From NCBI RefSeq assembly GCF_016908525.1, contig NZ_JAFBEB010000012.1, forward strand, positions 57,222 to 121,221: a stretch of DNA of 64,000 nucleotides, given 5' to 3'. Every line of letters begins with the position of its first letter. Position 1 is the stretch's first letter. Below, in pieces: positions 53,060 through 62,401 of this stretch. A program made the translations under genes and the position numbers. The notes beneath the pieces were generated by a model. That model saw nothing but the letters and a program-made list of their open reading frames with translations, was not told the origin of the DNA and did not search any database. The DNA is from Brevibacillus fulvus. GTDB taxonomy: Bacteria; Bacillota; Bacilli; Brevibacillales; Brevibacillaceae.

Positions 53060-53578
53060 GATACCTTGTCAATTGAGAAACAAACAACGCCCATTGTAAG
53101 TTCTCGTACTCCTCTTATCCGCTGACTGGGTTCCTTCGTTCCGGCCAGTTTTCCCCTCCCCGCCTGTGTTACCACTGCGGGTACGAACGGCAAGCCATCC
53201 ACACTACTATGAACCCGCCGCCATCTTACTAGCCTCACTGGCCCTACCAAGCCTCATCTAGTAAGACTTCAAACGTTCCGCTCTGTCTATCCCTCATTTT
53301 TATGACCTTAGGTTCCCACTCTCCGATAATAGAAGATACAGTTTAACAGCCAATTATACTGTACCCCTCTGCACCATTTAAAGTACAGGGATGTCTGCTA
53401 ACCCCCTAGCTTAGCATTTCGTAGCAGCCACTAACAAACTATCGCTTCAACATGGGTTCGTCATCCTAACCATAGCCATCTTTTAAAGAGCCCCGCACGC
53501 ACATCTAGCGTTACGACTTCACCTGACTTCATCCCAGATCGATTGGTAGCCGATCCCGAACACAGGAGGATTAGGCAC
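53060..53578 (-). ncRNA. Group II intron 5' part (domains I-III and start of IV), no maturase
   Basis: The segment contains GTGCC at 53578 or GTGCG at 53502 as possible canonical 5' ends, a stem-loop TGCTAA-GCTAGGGGG-TTAGCA (53396-53416) whose loop is a candidate EBS1, the GGGAACCTAAGG region, and the GATGGCGGCGGGTTCATAGTAGTG segment seen before domain IV in bacterial group II introns. It ends with AACUUACAAUGGGC (53089-53102), complementary to the four 3' ends. No reverse transcriptase frame is present. The exact 5' boundary is uncertain. Confidence 0.7.
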
Positions 53579-53635
53579 TAGACAGTTGACTGTTTGCCTA
53601 GGGCAGAGATTTCATCTGCCTGTTTAACAGAACAG

Positions 53636-53673
53636 TTAGAAAGGACCCTCCAGCCAATACTTTGGCTGAAGGG
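53636..53673 (-). terminator. Terminator between S-layer stop codon and intron core
   Basis: On the minus strand CCCTTCAGCCAA, loop AGTA and TTGGCTGGAGGG form a 12-bp stem (one G:U) followed by TCCTTTCT. Termination here would give the unspliced form only. Confidence 0.65.
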
Positions 53674-53728
53674 CTTCTCCACCTATTTCGTCAATTAAGA
53701 CTTATTAGGTAACGTTTCGTTATTTTTA

Positions 53729-55786
53729 TTAAGGGAGTTGTGGTGCTACTACTTTACCAGAAACCTCAACTGGTGCCCCAACTACAACTTTATTTGCAAG
53801 AGCGGAATCATCAGTTGTATTAATTTCTTGGTTTTTAGATCCTTTTGCAACAAGTTTAACTTCTACTTTTTGAGCAGTGTTAATAGTTTCAGCAGTAGTG
53901 ATTACAAGAGTTTTATCTCCTACTGTTACTGCATTATTACCAGCAACAGAGACACTAACACCATCTACAAGAAGAGTGTAATCGTCCAGGATACCATCTG
54001 CATCAGCATCTTGCTCAGCCAAACCTTCGCTAAATGTCAACTCAATAGCGCTTGAAGATGTAGCATCTTCATCTGCAACGACGAACTTCGCGGATTTCAG
54101 TTCAGGAGCAATGTTGTCAGTAATATCAACAATTTCCTCATAAGCTTTTGTTGCCGCACCATCAGCAACAACCAATCCGTTTTTAGCTTTCAAAGAAGTG
54201 CTAATCGAAAGCTTAGCTTGAGAATCAATTACATACTTGTTAGCAGGCAGGTAGATGTTAACTACATTTTTGCTGCCTACAAAATCAATAGTTGTACCAG
54301 CAGGGAGTTCAACACCATCTAACTTGTAGTTGCTCAATGCTTTAGCATCATCGTTCATTTCTGTGCCGAAATTGACAGAAATTACATTTGGCTCAGTAGC
54401 ATTATCAATAGCAACCCCAGTGAGGTACTTACTAGCATTATCCAAAGTTGCAGACGTAGTTACTGCAGCATTTTTATTTTCATCTGCATCCCAAACTGCT
54501 CCAGCTGCAAGAGCCACACTATAAGTACCTGCAGTCAAATCATCTGGATCAGTATCTACATCAGAACCATCAGTTGTTGTAATTGTGATCTGAAGTGTAT
54601 CATCATCAGCATCATCAATTACTGCAGCACCAGCAACTGGAAGGCTAACACCATTTTTGTACACTTTTACTTTTGTAGCATCGGCACCAGCAATTACTTC
54701 ATCAAACTTAACAGTAATGGTTTTACCAACAACTTTGTTCAAGTTAGCAGAAAGTACCTTTGGAGCACCTGCATCTTTAGTCAGAGTTACAGAACCAGAG
54801 TAATCTTTACCAAAGAGGTTAGCTTTATCTTGGTAACCCTTAATGCTCACATTGAGAGCAACACTAGTTTCACCATCACCATACAGTGGGTTTGTAGTAT
54901 CCCCAGCAACTGTGATTTTGTAAGTAGTATTGGTTTTGTCAGTAGCATCTTTTTCCGCAGTAACTGTAGGCAAAGTCAGATTGCCCTTTTTAATAACAAC
55001 TTTACCAGCAGTAATCAAATCAGAAAGTTGCGTGTCAGTAGTCAATTCTTCGCTAAACTTAACCTTAAAAGTATCAGCGGTATAAGCAGTTACACTAGCT
55101 ACAGCGGGAGCAACAGTGTCAGTAGTAATGGTGAATGTTTTAGTAAATACAGAAAGAGTATTTGGATCTGTATCTACTGTATCCTGTGCATCATATACGG
55201 TAACAGTGTGAGTACCTGCCGTTTGCAATGCAGTTGGGAGTGCTACGGTTACCGTATAATCGCCAAGATCTTCAGAAGCATCTACTGGATCAATCGATGT
55301 TGTACCAGCGTCAGCGTCAGCAACAACTACTCCGTCAACTTTAACACTCATCGTTTCAGCAACTGGTTCATCAAAAGTTAGAACAAGGTTGCCTTTAAGG
55401 AACTCTGCGTTTACCAGTGTAGGAGCTTTTTGATCAAGGAATACTTGAGTTGCACCTTCATAATCCTCAGCCAACTTTGCATAATCAGCTGCCAATACTC
55501 CAGTTACATCTACACTGTAAGTATTTGTATTCGCCATTGCAGTTACAGACAAGAGGACACTTTTCTTATCCGCAGTCAATACAACATCAGCTGGATGACT
55601 AGCGTCTGCCAAAGTGTAGTTATCTGGATCTTCAGCAGTTGTTTTATCAAGTTCCTTGTTGAAAGTTACCTTGATTTCTTGAGCGTTAATAGCACTTAAC
55701 GCATCATCTATGAAAAGGCTCAATAAACCTTGATTCTTAAGGGTATAAAATAATGAAGCTTTACAGTTGCTTGCAATAAAAAGCAA
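53729..55786 (-). CDS. S-layer-type surface protein lacking its N-terminal signal and anchor; 5' exon of intron
   Basis: A 685-residue open frame made of repeated Big/SbsC-like Ig modules (AINAQEIKVTFNKELDKTT, VLTFDEPVAETMSVKVDGV, VKFSEELTTDTQLSD, ITVKFDEVIAGADAT, ISVNFGTEMNDDAKALSNY, IELTFSEGLAEQDADADG). These are the middle and C-terminal parts of S-layer proteins; the signal peptide and SLH anchor are missing. The frame opens at a TTG, and the first 30 residues do not resemble the family, so similarity begins at about DDALSAINAQ. The stop codon follows CTCCCT, which can pair with the intron EBS1 loop. It may be a silent partial copy, or the assembly may be missing the start. Confidence 0.75.
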   Translation of the reverse strand: MLFIASNCKASLFYTLKNQGLLSLFIDDALSAINAQEIKVTFNKELDKTTAEDPDNYTLADASHPADVVLTADKKSVLLSVTAMANTNTYSVDVTGVLAADYAKLAEDYEGATQVFLDQKAPTLVNAEFLKGNLVLTFDEPVAETMSVKVDGVVVADADAGTTSIDPVDASEDLGDYTVTVALPTALQTAGTHTVTVYDAQDTVDTDPNTLSVFTKTFTITTDTVAPAVASVTAYTADTFKVKFSEELTTDTQLSDLITAGKVVIKKGNLTLPTVTAEKDATDKTNTTYKITVAGDTTNPLYGDGETSVALNVSIKGYQDKANLFGKDYSGSVTLTKDAGAPKVLSANLNKVVGKTITVKFDEVIAGADATKVKVYKNGVSLPVAGAAVIDDADDDTLQITITTTDGSDVDTDPDDLTAGTYSVALAAGAVWDADENKNAAVTTSATLDNASKYLTGVAIDNATEPNVISVNFGTEMNDDAKALSNYKLDGVELPAGTTIDFVGSKNVVNIYLPANKYVIDSQAKLSISTSLKAKNGLVVADGAATKAYEEIVDITDNIAPELKSAKFVVADEDATSSSAIELTFSEGLAEQDADADGILDDYTLLVDGVSVSVAGNNAVTVGDKTLVITTAETINTAQKVEVKLVAKGSKNQEINTTDDSALANKVVVGAPVEVSGKVVAPQLP

Positions 55787-55788
55787 GC
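55767..55788. repeat. 22-bp direct repeat, left copy
   Basis: TTGCTTGCAATAAAAAGCAAGC-type palindromic unit (22 bp), 21 of 22 bases identical to 57314-57335 in the same orientation. The two copies flank the second flagellin gene. Confidence 0.6.
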
Positions 55789-55861
55789 TGTTATTGTTAA
55801 TTTATCGCAACCTGCTATTTTAATTTGAGCTGCTTTTACCTTAAACTTGCTAACTCTTTCT

Positions 55862-57122
55862 CTATTTCAATAACTCTAATACACCATTTGATATTTGATT
55901 TGCTTGTGCTAACATGGCCTGTGATGCTTGCACTAAGATATTTTGTTTCGTCAATTCCATCATCTCTTTTGCCATATCTGCATCTCTGATCCGTGATTCA
56001 GATGCTATCAGGTTTTCTGTGTAGTTACCAACGTTATTCATAGCGTGTTCCAAACGATTTTGATAAGCCCCAAATTTAGAACGTCCCGAGGAAATTGTTT
56101 GAATTGCAATATCAATCTTGGATATAGAACTTTTTGCATTATTTCTAGTATCAACAGAAATATCTTTAATGCCTAATGATATTGCCGTGGTGTCAATTAA
56201 CTCAATGGGTAATGTCTGTGAAGCATTAGCTCCTATTTGTAAAGTTAAACTAGGTTTTGGTATAACTGTTTCGGTAAATTGAAATACAAGACTGTCTCCT
56301 GGTGAATCTCCAATATCAACAAACCCAATTCTATCGAAATTAGTAATTTGATCAGTCATACCATAGCCTGAGTATGTGGTGCCCCCAATAATAATAAATC
56401 CTAAACCCACGAAAGCAGTACTACATTGAGTTTGTCAATGTATTATAAGTGCCTACAAGATATCCTTTTCCAGCCATGTTCCCAATTAATACTTCACTGG
56501 CATTTTGCTTAAGTATTTCAAACTCACTTGCTATTCTAATTGATTCAGAATCACCAATTAGTCCATTTTTTACTGCATCAAATGATTGAATCAAATTATC
56601 TGCCGTTTCCTCTGGTGTTTTACCCAAGGGCGTATTGATTTCAACTCTCGACTTACCTCCACCAAGGGATGTGACGGTAACGACGGCGCCAACATTATTT
56701 GTTTCTTTATTATTAAGCAACTTTATTTCGTTAAAATTTGTATGGTTAGCAATTTCATCGATCCCATTTATTATCTGTTCAATTTCTGATTGAATTAATT
56801 TCCTATCTGAAGCATTAAGAGTATCATTAGCTGCTTGAACAGCCAATTCTCTCATCCGCTGTAAACTATCGTGAATACTTCCTAGAGCACTCTCAGCAGT
56901 TTGAATTAGTGATATACCGTCCTGTATATTTCTACTAGCTTGTTCTAATCCTCTTATTTGAGCCCTCATCTTTTCAGAGATTGCCAATCCGGCTGCATCA
57001 TCAGCAGCTTTATTTATACGCAATCCTGAGGACAATTTTTCCATAGCGTTAGCGGACATTCTATTATTTATTCTTAGTCTGTTAAAAGTGTATAGCGCTG
57101 CCGAGTTGTGCGAAATAATCAT
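55862..57122 (-). pseudogene. Second flagellin, frameshifted
   Basis: Two adjacent frames together encode a flagellin of about 418 residues. The N-terminal piece (56421-57122) starts IISHNSAALYTFNRL with [20 protein letters not shown]; the C-terminal piece (from GTG 56408-56410 and open further upstream) has NRLEHAMNNVGNYTENL and ESRIRDADMAKEM and ends QISNGVLELLK. Between 56411 and 56424 the frame changes by one base after LTNSM. The central domain is longer than in Hag and the gene is more AT-rich. It keeps a sigma-D promoter. It may be a decayed or switched-off variant. Confidence 0.85.
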
Positions 57123-57161
57123 GAAAGCTCATCCTTACAAAAAATAGTTCGTATACCTTTC

Positions 57162-57188
57162 TTATCGGCAATGACTGCCTATATTGTA
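57162..57188 (-). promoter_or_regulatory. Sigma-D promoter of second flagellin
   Basis: On the minus strand TACA, exactly 15 bases, then GCCGATAA, about 40 bases upstream of the ATG. Compare TAAA-N15-GCCGATAT. Confidence 0.8.
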
Positions 57189-57313
57189 AAACATTATCCA
57201 TTGTACGTTAGATCGAGTACACACAAACACCTTTCATGACAATAGTTGGATCGCACATTCGTATCTCAGAAGAAAACAGCATGACGGTGGAGTTTGATGG
57301 AATTAAGTATGGT

Positions 57314-57335
57314 TTGCTTGCAATAAAAAACAAGC
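57314..57335. repeat. 22-bp direct repeat, right copy
   Basis: Same palindromic 22-bp unit as 55767-55788 with one difference. No gene is seen in the surrounding 57189-57403. Confidence 0.6.
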
Positions 57336-57403
57336 ATGGTTTATGAATGCAATTTTAAGAAATGGAACATGTCGAAGCCTTTGACGAAAAAAAGAGGTTT
57401 TGG

Positions 57404-58077
57404 CTATTGCCATGAAACCTCCTCTATGCACTCAGGAACGTCATTTTTCGGACTACCCACCATCGTTGAAACCGGATAAGCTCGCATCTGGCCAGCATCA
57501 AAAGGCACCAGCAATGACCCCAACAGGTCAGGGTCAAACCACTCGCGATCGAGCCAAAGATCTTCGTCCTCCTGCCTCAGGATAACCGGCATCCGGTCGT
57601 GGATATCAGAAACAATCTCGTTTGGTTTTGTCGTGATAATCGTACAACTGTGCAGCTTTTCACCGTTTGGTTTTGTCCAGGTGTCAAACAGGCCGGCAAA
57701 AGAAAACAATTCCCCGTTTTTCATCATGATACGCATGGGTTGTTTTCCCTTTTCAGTCTGTTTCCATTCGTAAAATCCATCTGCCGGGATAAGGCAACGT
57801 TTACGAACAAAAAGGTTTTTAAAAGCTGGGTTTTCCTGTATTGTTTCTGCTTTGGCGTTGATCATTTTGTACCCAATCTTTTCGTCTTCTGCCCAAAAGG
57901 GAACAAGACCCCAGCGAAGTTGCCCGATTCGCCTTTTCCCCCCATCGGCTATTATGGCCAGGATGAGTTGACCAGGAGCAATATTGTATCGTGGTTTTAG
58001 GTTAAAAAGGAATCTCGTCCAGAAAAAAACGTCTCATTAGTTTATCCGGATTGGTAACAAGTAAATCGTCCGCACAT
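57404..58077 (-). pseudogene. SRAP (YedK/HMCES) abasic-site protein, two frameshifts
   Basis: The gene starts at the ATG at 58075-58077 behind GGAGGG with MCGRFT, whose Cys2 is the catalytic residue of SRAP proteins that crosslink abasic sites. The frame then breaks near CYQSG (extra base), resumes as KLMRRFFLDEIPF, breaks again in a run of five T, and continues as NLKPRYNIAPGQ to the end. The conserved RCLIPADGFYEW and MPVILRQEDEDLWLD blocks are intact. Both breaks are single-base indels, so this is either a pseudogene or sequencing error. Confidence 0.82.
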
Positions 58078-58207
58078 CGTCGACCCTCCTATAACCATCA
58101 TACCCGAACAAAAAATAACCCCCCCCGGGGGAAAACAAGGGTACCTCTTTAGTCTTATTGGCTTGTCTTATTGAGAATAAATTACAACTCCAGTCTTAGA
58201 TAATAAA

Positions 58208-58339
58208 TTACTTTTTGTTCTTTATCTCTTCAAGTAACTGGATAAGCTTATCATTTTGGTTTATGATTTTTTTTACTCCAAGAGCAATCCCCATCAGAAG
58301 TCCTACGATAAGCGGTAGAAAAAAAACATTTATTATCAA
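58208..58339 (-). CDS. Small membrane peptide (43 residues)
   Basis: From TTG at 58337-58339 (GAGGTGAG six bases upstream) to a stop at 58208. One hydrophobic helix (NVFFLPLIVGLLMGIALGV) is followed by a basic/amphipathic tail (IINQNDKLIQLLEEIKNKK). It resembles small membrane or immunity-type peptides; no family recognised. It lies downstream of the 58428-59072 gene, separated by a terminator. Confidence 0.5.
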   Translation of the reverse strand: MIINVFFLPLIVGLLMGIALGVKKIINQNDKLIQLLEEIKNKK

Positions 58340-58372
58340 AGTTGACTCACCTCACCTGATGATAAATGATTT

Positions 58373-58414
58373 AAAAAAGCAATCCGTAAAGACATTATAA
58401 CGGATTGCTTTTTT
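58373..58414. terminator. Bidirectional terminator
   Basis: AAGCAATCCG and CGGATTGCTT pair around a loop, with A6 on one side and T6 on the other, after the 58428-59072 gene. Confidence 0.85.
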
Positions 58415-58427
58415 CCTAAGCTTTACT

Positions 58428-59072
58428 TTATGATGCAGGGCCTGAAGGATCAATATCGGCGAATGCTCTGGCAGCTTTCTTTTCATGAGGAATCATATCA
58501 TTCATTATATTTAGGCAGGTCTGTGTTAAACCATATGTAGCGGCAATTCCTGTCATAATTCCGATAGTCAATGCCAATGGCGGATTAACGCAAATTGCTG
58601 CGATCACAGAAGCGAAGCCAACACCTGGTACCCCGTAAGATATTGCGTTATCTAAATCTTCTTCAAGACTTTCCAGGTCATCAATCGCTTCAGCGAAATC
58701 TCCTAAAGCGTCCTCATTACTATCATTTTCAAAGGTAGTTTTCGTTTCACCTTCCCATTCAAGGGCCCAAAAATCTTGGTTTTCATAGTAATCGTTGAAA
58801 ATTCTATACTCTCCCTCATATGATTCTACACGATTCTCAATATCTGGCTCTATTAGCATTTCAACCGATTCTGATTTTTTGGGGTAATCGTCCAAATCGA
58901 TCTTAACTTTTTCCCCGTTGGAGTCTATTTCTAATTCGTTGGTTTCCTTATCAAGTCGGGTAATTACAACTTCACTATCGGTTGTAACCTTTGATTCAAC
59001 AATATTCCCGTCTTCTTTGACGTATTCAATGGTCCAAAGAGTCGAAAGTTTCATTTCTTCCGAAAATTTCAA
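58428..59072 (-). CDS. Acidic protein with hydrophobic C-terminal segment, possibly bacteriocin-like
   Basis: A 214-residue open frame. Residues 1-140 are acidic and beta-rich (IDSNGEKVKIDLDDYP, FWALEWEGETKTTFEND); residues about 150-195 are hydrophobic and glycine/alanine-rich (GVPGVGFASVIAAICVNPPL, LTIGIMTGIAATYGLTQ), followed by a short charged tail. No ribosome binding site or signal peptide is clear at TTG 59072 or ATG 59054; the frame is open further upstream without a start, so it may be N-terminally truncated. A large unmodified bacteriocin or membrane-active protein is a guess based on composition. Confidence 0.5.
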   Translation of the reverse strand: MKFSEEMKLSTLWTIEYVKEDGNIVESKVTTDSEVVITRLDKETNELEIDSNGEKVKIDLDDYPKKSESVEMLIEPDIENRVESYEGEYRIFNDYYENQDFWALEWEGETKTTFENDSNEDALGDFAEAIDDLESLEEDLDNAISYGVPGVGFASVIAAICVNPPLALTIGIMTGIAATYGLTQTCLNIMNDMIPHEKKAARAFADIDPSGPAS

Positions 59073-59116
59073 CTGGTCGCAACTTGCCGCCTCTACCGAT
59101 GAAAAGAAAGATCGTA

Positions 59117-59320
59117 TCAGTCGTTAACCTTCTCATAAGTACGCTCGAAGATTTCAGGCTTGCAAGGATACTGCTCACCTGCAACTCCAGTGATAATCCA
59201 GTCTCCAGGTTCAGCCTTCATTAAGCCTTCCAAGGTCTGGATCGTCACTTCCGAAGTCGTTTGATAGGCTTCTATTGTTACTGGCTTTTTGCGGTATTTA
59301 CCGGCATTAATATTACCCAT
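59117..59320 (-). CDS. Small phage-type protein of unknown function
   Basis: A 67-residue protein starting at the ATG at 59318-59320 (GGAGG eight bases upstream). It begins GNINAGKYRKKPVTIEAYQ and has the PGDWIITGVAGEQYPCKPEIFERTYE block, which is common in small phage and prophage proteins. The function is not known. It supports a prophage-like origin for this island. Confidence 0.75.
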   Translation of the reverse strand: MGNINAGKYRKKPVTIEAYQTTSEVTIQTLEGLMKAEPGDWIITGVAGEQYPCKPEIFERTYEKVND

Positions 59321-59366
59321 ATACCATTCCTCCACTAAAATTATTTAAAAAGGAGAGTAATGCACG

Positions 59367-59406
59367 ATGGCTAAAACGTACAACATTTTCATAAGTCACG
59401 CATGGA
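59367..59406 (+). pseudogene. 5' stub of a TIR-like domain gene cut by IS21
   Basis: ATG at 59367 encodes MAKTYNIFISHAW and then enters the IS element. The start matches bacterial TIR-like (MTH538/DUF1863-type) proteins found in defence loci. AAGGAG lies 11 bases upstream. The rest of the gene is absent from the other side of the IS. Confidence 0.6.
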
Positions 59407-59502
59407 TGTCAACATCAACTTAAAATTCCCCAAATTCATCAACTGAACTTTCCCCATTAGTGGGGACCGACAGGTCCCTAATCTGGAGGTTCTCCTTTTT
59501 CT

Positions 59503-60264
<762 letters not shown>

Positions 60265-60268
<4 letters not shown>

Positions 60269-61562
60269 TGAAGTTTCACCTCCTCCTCATCCGTTAATGC
60301 ATCATAAACGGATAAAGAACGCTGAATCACTTCGGGTGTTGAGTTGGAAACGAGACGGGGGATAGGTTGGGGAACCATTTGGCCGTTCGTTTTTCGAATC
60401 CCCTCGAAGTGTTTTTTATTAAGAGCCACCTGATACTTAGCGACACTTATTTTGACATGCTCTGCAATGAGACTGTAATCGTGATAAAAGCGTAACACTC
60501 CATTTTTATCATCTTGGACTTGTACAAGGTGGCCAATGTACTGAAAAGGTACAGAGTAGCGATTCCCTTGATAAGACACGAGTGAATCATTGGAAACCTT
60601 ACGGATATGCCTTTCTACATATTCATAAGGAGTCGGATTAGGTGTTTTTAACGTTTCCTTTTGGAGACGCATCAATGGCATTTCGTGTGTTGTACCGTGA
60701 ATTCGTACGTTCGCTACCGTATCAAGCCAGTGCCGCACCTGCTGATTTAGGTCATTCAATCCGGTGAATGTTTGGATCCGTGGCCAGAAATTTTTTCTTA
60801 TGTATCCGACTCCATTTTCGACCTTTCCCTTCGTGCGAGCACGGTAAGGTTTACAACGCCGCAAGATAAATCCGTGATGGGCAGCGAACCGAGCAAATCG
60901 TTCATTCCAGATCGCTTGCCCTCGGTCATCTTGACCGATCACAACTGTTTTCATGTTGTCATACAAACACGAATCCGTTATTCCCCAAAGTATTCCATTG
61001 CTCTGATATGGCATCCCTTTAGCGTCTCCAATTTCTCATCCTCCGTAAATTCCACATACATCATTCTGGAGTATCCTAGGATCATTACAAAAGCATAGAT
61101 CCGTTTTTTCTGCCCCATCCAATCCACTCGAAATGTCCCCCAGTCTACCTGAGCTTGTTTTCCCGGTGGGGTTTCAAAACGTTCAGTTGCCTTGGAGACG
61201 ACCGTAGGTCGTATGGGTTTCATGAACATGCGAAGAGTAGTGATTCCTCCAGAATATCCTTGTGCCTTAATTTCTTCCAATAGAACAACTGCGTTTAGAC
61301 AACCTTCCTGCATTCTTTGGCGAATATAGTTTTTAAACGGTTCCAAAATAGTTTTCTCTGATGGTTTTCTCTTATAGCTTTTTGCTTCCGGTTCGATCAG
61401 CCATTTACGGATTGTTTTACGATCTCTCCCTAATTCATTAGAGATTTGTGTGATCGTCATTCCTTTCTGTCTCATATCTTTAATCACAAAAAACTCCCCA
61501 TTCTTGACCAAGTTTCTCTCTCCTCTCGGAGAGATTGTCTGATGTAAGTGGGGAATTTTCAA
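60265..61562 (-). pseudogene. istA: istA transposase, frameshifted
   Basis: IstA-type DDE transposase: N-terminal HTH (ITQISNELGRDRKTIRKWL), the first catalytic Asp in QVDWGTFRVDW, the second in DNMKTVV. After CHIRAMEYFG the frame breaks at about 61005 in a run of four G where five would continue into GITDSCLYDNM. The C-terminal part ends NSTPEVIQRSLSVYDAL. The stop overlaps the istB start. Confidence 0.85.
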
Positions 61563-61598
61563 CTGATTATATTGAGGATTTTACAATTGATGTTCACA

Positions 61599-62033
61599 AG
61601 TGTACAGCAGCATCCAGACGACGAGATGGTTCCGCAGGCTGACTCTCGCTCTGTCCTGGACAAAGAACAGGATCTGGTTTACTTCCTGCTCCGTGAACAC
61701 CTCCACCTCTCCCTCGCTTCCGGCGGCCACCTTGATCCTGTCTTTGCGCAGCTTGACGACCTGCTCTGTTGTCAGCTTACGGTCGATCAGGAACAGGTTG
61801 AACGCCTGCAGAGAATTGATCTTCTTGTTGATCGTCGCGACGGCGTACTTTCTTTCCGTCAGGTGATTCTTGTAGCTGGAGACGTAGAAACGTTTCAGAT
61901 CGGTCGGCTGATCTACGCCCATCGCTGCGAGGAACTCCGCGAATGCCTTTACATCACCGACGTAGGATTGAATCGTTTTCGGCGCGATCCCATTCTCCAC
62001 AAGGTACTGTTCGAATTGCTGAATCACGTCCAT
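61599..62033 (-). pseudogene. Tyrosine recombinase, truncated by IS21
   Basis: The first 145 residues of a XerC/D-type integrase: SAM-like core-binding domain (MDVIQQFEQYLVENGIAPKT, SYVGDVKAFAEFL) and the beginning of the catalytic domain (QILFFVQDRARVSLRNHLVVWMLLYT). The catalytic Arg and all later residues are missing because the IS starts there. The ATG has GGAGG nine bases upstream. Confidence 0.85.
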
Positions 62034-62093
62034 TGTCAAACACCTCCTGAGATTCAAAAATCCCGAAGGCTATTGTGAGCCATCGAGATGCTT

Positions 62094-62307
62094 TCACTCG
62101 TTCCTTGACCCGGCGAAGTTGCGGAACGTGCGCCACATCTCGCCCTCGTCCGTTCCCCACGCACGCCTGTCTGACGTCGTCGGGATCGAGAATGCGGAAA
62201 TGTCCGGTGAGACGGTTCTGCTGCAGTTTCCACCCGTTTCTCCTGTCGAGGGTGTCCCAAAAGACTTTGCCTCCCGCCGTTTTGATCGGCAAATTCGGAA
62301 ACAACAT
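62094..62307 (-). pseudogene. Small integrase-associated ORF with 4-bp duplication
   Basis: From the ATG at 62305-62307 (AAGGAG nine bases upstream): MLFPNLPIKTAGGKVFWDTL, then HFRILDPDDVRQA. A GCGT duplication breaks the frame; in the shifted frame it continues WGTDEGEMWRTFRNFAGSRNE to a TGA at 62094. Similar short proteins lie next to integrases in Firmicutes. The role is unknown. Confidence 0.6.
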
Positions 62308-62340
62308 GCTTCTCATCTCCTTATTTGTTTTTGGCAACGC

Positions 62341-62377
62341 AAAAAGACCCTGCATCCTTTAATTAGACACAGGGTCG
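62341..62377 (-). terminator. Terminator after Rpn-family gene
   Basis: On the minus strand GACCCTG and CAGGGTC enclose a 16-base loop and are followed by TTTTTGCG. Confidence 0.75.
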
Positions 62378-62401
62378 TCTGTGAGTCGTTTTAAGCTTCG
62401 G

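Noticed and set aside
52921..53250. A 109-codon minus-strand open frame across the intron (and a similar one at 63621-63836)
   Set aside because: It runs through a segment repeated at 63.7 kb and through terminator hairpins; the two frames differ, while RNA-type features are conserved. It is better explained as intron sequence.
53500..53525. Stretch resembling the 3' end of 16S rRNA (GGTGAAGTCGTAAC)
   Set aside because: Only about 14 bases match and no other rRNA sequence is nearby; it is a chance similarity within the intron region.
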